Shown: piece by piece, positions 61,650 to 64,000 of the stretch
How the letters are laid out: every line of letters begins with the position of its first letter
Numbering within the stretch: position 1 is the first letter of the stretch
From: Mucilaginibacter frigoritolerans
GTDB taxonomy: Bacteria; Bacteroidota; Bacteroidia; Sphingobacteriales; Sphingobacteriaceae
DNA length: 64,000 nt
Direction of reading: 5' to 3'
Assembly: GCF_007830615.1 (NCBI RefSeq)
Contig: NZ_VLLI01000017.1
Span: forward strand, 54,251 to 118,250
Position numbers and translations under genes: made by a program
The notes under the pieces: model-generated
Seen by the model: the letters and a program-made list of their open reading frames with translations, nothing else
Database searches by the model: none
Told to the model about the DNA's origin: nothing

Positions 61650-62510
61650 TTAAAGAATATCCAAATCGCGAGCCACATAATAACTGGGTACCAATGGCCT
61701 GAAGCCAGTCTTGTTCCTGAGTTTTGAAATGTCCATTATGCCTTCAAATGGATCTTTTAGTGGTCCTTCTGCCGGGTCAAAAGCATCAGATGCCTGTCCA
61801 ACAGAATCGGCAAGCTCATACAAGGTAATAGGCGCATCATCTGCCACGTTAAAGATCTCTCCATTTAGTCCGTCGGTATGAAGCAGTAAAGTTAAAGCCT
61901 GGGCAACATCCAAATGATGTACCATGTGCATTCTTGACCCGGAGTGGCGTTTCATTTTTTTCAGCAGCGGCATAATCTCTTCTATATGAGGGTCCCTATC
62001 GCCATACACAAAACCTAAACGCAGCACCCGCACATCAAAGCCTGTGTTTTTGTGAAGCGAAATAAGTTCCTGCTCCGCTGCAATTTTACTGGACGAGTAT
62101 GCCCTGGGGGCGTTAATGTTAACTAAATCATCTTCTTTGGCAGGATGTTGGTAGCCTGAGCTATACACATTGCCTGTACTCACAAAAACAAATCTTTTTA
62201 CACCTGCAGCCATGGATGCATTTGCCAGCGCTACAGTTCCGGCATGATTTGTTTTTATAATGCCTTCATTATCAGTAAGTGTTCTGAAAAATGCGGCCAG
62301 GTGTATCACTGCATCTACACCTTCTACTGCGGGCGGTAAAGTATCCGGATCATATAAATCCCCTACAATAACTCTTGCGCCGAGCGCAGCTAATGCCGAT
62401 GCTTTCGCAACATCGCGCACAAGAATACTAACGTCATAACCCTTTGCTAAGAGGCGTGGAACAAATCGGCTACCTACCTTTCCGGTAGCACCTGTAACTA
62501 AAATTTTCAT
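61650..62510 (-). CDS. NAD-dependent epimerase/dehydratase family protein
   Basis: A 286-residue atypical/extended SDR. The glycine-rich motif is MKILVTGATGKVGSRFVPRLL. The active-site Tyr and Lys lie in PRAYSSSKIAAEQELI, after FVSTGNVYSSGYQHPAKEDD. A substrate loop RVLRLGFVYGDRDPH follows. Family members act on nucleotide sugars or related small molecules; the exact substrate is open. The AraC gene lies directly upstream on the same strand, and AraC-type direct repeats sit in its promoter. Confidence 0.9.
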   Translation of the reverse strand: MKILVTGATGKVGSRFVPRLLAKGYDVSILVRDVAKASALAALGARVIVGDLYDPDTLPPAVEGVDAVIHLAAFFRTLTDNEGIIKTNHAGTVALANASMAAGVKRFVFVSTGNVYSSGYQHPAKEDDLVNINAPRAYSSSKIAAEQELISLHKNTGFDVRVLRLGFVYGDRDPHIEEIMPLLKKMKRHSGSRMHMVHHLDVAQALTLLLHTDGLNGEIFNVADDAPITLYELADSVGQASDAFDPAEGPLKDPFEGIMDISKLRNKTGFRPLVPSYYVARDLDIL

Positions 62511-62569
62511 CGTATTTATTTTTAAATTTTATAATACAAAGCTCCGGGTAAACAGCGCAGGCTGCTAAC

Positions 62570-62602
62570 GATAATCAAACCAATAAGTATGATTATCAAA
62601 CC
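62570..62602. promoter_or_regulatory. AraC-type direct repeats upstream of the epimerase gene
   Basis: GATAATCAAACC (62570-62581) and GATTATCAAACC (62591-62602) differ at one base and have a period of 21 bp. A minus-strand GAGCTTTG -7-like element lies at 62537-62544, 25 bases away. The layout equals that seen upstream of the SDR at 52296. Confidence 0.65.
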
Positions 62603-62604
62603 TT

Positions 62605-63477
62605 TTATTTTCTGATGGATTTTGGGGTAGTACCGGTTACCCGCTTAAAATAGTTGTTGAAGTAGGTGGGGTATTCGAAGCCGAGGGCGTAGGCAATGTC
62701 GGCCACGCTCCAGTCAGTGTGCTGCAAAAGGGCTTTTGCTTCGGCGGTTATACGCTCTGCAATATGCACGGATGTAGGCTTGCCGGTAACTTCTTTTACG
62801 GAGCGGTTAAGGTAGTTTGTGTGTACAGAGAGGCTCAGGGCAAAGTCCTGCGCGGTTCTTAGCCTGAGGGGTTCGGCGCTGCGCTCTATGGGAAATTGCC
62901 TTTCCAGTAGGTCCATAAATAAATGGGTGATGCGGGTAGCTGCATTTTTAAATTGCGATATGTTTTGCGATGGCTGGATCCTCAATGCCTCATGAATGAT
63001 CAGTTCTATACAGCTCCTGATCAGTTCGCCCTTATAATGATAATCGCCACTGTGTACAGCCAGCATCTTTTGAAAAATGCCGGTCATAAACAGGGCCTGT
63101 TCGCTATTGAGCGGAATTACAGGTGCATCACCAATGTGGAATAAGGGCGAGTTTTTCAAGATCCCTGTCCGTTCGCTGCTGGTAATAAAGGTTTCTGTAA
63201 AAAGACAGGAATAACCGGTTGTATGTTTGGAACGACGGACAACAGAATGGGGCACATTGGGATTGACAAAAAAGAGAACGGTATCCTTAATTTCTAAAAT
63301 CCTATCGCCATAATAAACGGTCATATCGCCGGTTACCAGGCCCATTTTATAAAAATCGCGCCTGCCACGCGAAACCGGGAGATCTGCGGATGCTGGCAGT
63401 TCGTGGACTTTAAAACCTTTCAGTTTCAGGTCTTCCATATTTATTCCCGGAATTTCAGATACCACATTGACAGCCAT
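62605..63477 (-). CDS. AraC-family transcriptional regulator
   Basis: A 290-residue regulator with an N-terminal cupin-like domain (DFYKMGLVTGDMTVYYGDRILEIKDTVLFFVNPNVPHSVV). The C-terminal double HTH carries LRTAQDFALSLSVHTNYLNRSVKEVTGKPTSVHIAER and WSVADIAYALGFEYPTYFNNYFKRVTGTTPKSIR. It ends three bases before the direct repeats that control the epimerase gene, and both genes face the same way, so activation of the epimerase gene is the simplest reading. Ligand unknown. Confidence 0.9.
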   Translation of the reverse strand: MAVNVVSEIPGINMEDLKLKGFKVHELPASADLPVSRGRRDFYKMGLVTGDMTVYYGDRILEIKDTVLFFVNPNVPHSVVRRSKHTTGYSCLFTETFITSSERTGILKNSPLFHIGDAPVIPLNSEQALFMTGIFQKMLAVHSGDYHYKGELIRSCIELIIHEALRIQPSQNISQFKNAATRITHLFMDLLERQFPIERSAEPLRLRTAQDFALSLSVHTNYLNRSVKEVTGKPTSVHIAERITAEAKALLQHTDWSVADIAYALGFEYPTYFNNYFKRVTGTTPKSIRK

Positions 63478-63723
63478 GTCACAAAGTTAATAAAATCAAA
63501 CTTTTAAAAGAAAGGGGATTTAGTGCATGGTCGTTGTTATGTTATCAAGCCAGTGGCAATTGCCAATTACTAATTTTGTCCCGCCAGTGCGGGTATTTTA
63601 AAGCAAAATCTGCAAATTTTTAATCCGGACTGTCCGCTCATCCTGGCGTGCCGTGGCTGTTGCACAACGAAGCGTTTAGGAATTACAATTCCAGTCTGAC
63701 GATTTATGTTAACCTTAGATTCA
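63478..63723. other. Spacer between AraC gene and transposase, with palindromes
   Basis: No gene. A perfect 12-base palindrome TGGCAATTGCCA lies at 63554-63565, CCCGCCAGTGCGGG (63580-63593) is a short hairpin, and GTTGCACAAC at 63659-63668 is palindromic. One end of the insertion element probably lies in this spacer, perhaps near 63660. Confidence 0.45.
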
Positions 63724-64000
63724 TTAAAGTGAGAAAACAAATCGTGGCGATAACAGACTTAATAACGCATCCCAAAAGCATTTTCCGCCGTATTTTATTA
63801 GTTTCTTGAGATTATATGCGATCCCAGCCATTATCATACATTTATTGGCCAGTTTTATCCCAATGGTGTTGACTTTCCGCATGCCCAGGTATTCAATAAG
63901 GTTTCCAATGATGGGTTCCACGGTGCTTTTTCTTATAATCATCATCTGTTTGCCATATGCTTCATTCATCCGCTTGTGCATTTCATCGAACAATGGCTTC
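63724..64000 (-). mobile_element. IS1182-like DDE transposase, C-terminal part (cut by window edge)
   Basis: Minus-strand reading frame open to the window edge (codons before the first Met/Leu read KPLFDEMHKRMNEAYGK, so translation continues beyond it). The C-terminal motif STVEPIIGNLIEYLGMRKVNTIGIKLANKCMIMAGIAYNLKKLIKYGG matches the last part of DDE transposases (YNLKK motif and the Glu of the DDE triad in VEPIIG). The preceding residues and the N-terminal half lie outside the window, so completeness cannot be judged. Confidence 0.85.

Noticed and set aside
1..64000. CRISPR array, tRNA or rRNA genes, cobalamin or TPP riboswitches, prophage
   Set aside because: Looked for regular repeat-spacer units, cloverleaf-like ends and conserved box words by eye, and none were found. 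A covariance-model search would be decisive.

Overview
The window reads as the chromosome of a Gram-negative Bacteroidota bacterium, most likely Sphingobacteriaceae and close to Mucilaginibacter or Pedobacter. This is inferred from a SusC/SusD pair, CarboxypepD_reg-type TonB receptors, LytS/LytTR two-component pairs, orphan FtsX-type permeases, AraC regulators beside small operons, and promoters of the TTTG/TAnnTTTG type. Genes are dense on both strands. No tRNA, rRNA or CRISPR array was recognised. A transposase is cut by the right edge.

Layout. 1-6.3 kb: a LytS-type kinase with its response regulator running off the left edge, a TonB-type receptor, an OmpA lipoprotein and a HAD phosphatase. 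6.3-9.7 kb: an unusual fusion of a membrane AraC regulator with an FtsX permease. 9.9-13.4 kb: a copper-handling operon (Cys/His-rich protein, multicopper oxidase with a C-terminal CopB-like barrel, DUF3347). 13.5-16.5 kb: LOG protein, MFS transporter, PhyH oxygenase. 16.5-21.5 kb: an aromatic amino-acid operon (pheA, DAHP synthase-chorismate mutase, aroA, aroC). It is headed by what looks like a complete transcription attenuator with a Phe/Tyr-rich leader peptide. Repeats lie between its genes, and one lies inside aroA. 21.6-24.6 kb: an M50 protease-TPR protein and an unknown protein.

25.2-44.6 kb is the most striking block. A GH127 beta-L-arabinofuranosidase is divergent from SusC/SusD. After these come four enzymes that together make the 4-hydroxyproline degradation route (epimerase, FAD oxidase, DapA-family deaminase, semialdehyde dehydrogenase), an AraC regulator, a DUF885 metallopeptidase, an APC amino-acid permease and a DUF5695 protein. 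I read this as a utilisation locus for hydroxyproline-rich plant glycoproteins (extensin/arabinogalactan type): sugar removal, uptake, peptide cleavage and hydroxyproline catabolism in one place.

44.7-64 kb is accessory: a GlxA-type regulator with a divergent GAPDH, a TetR/SDR pair with tandem operators, two AraC/oxidoreductase pairs with 21-bp-spaced direct repeats, AlkD-like repair protein, EF-P coupled to a PIF1-HRDC helicase, small DUF proteins, a second LytS/LytTR pair, and the transposase fragment. Many genes end in clear hairpin terminators, which define transcription units.
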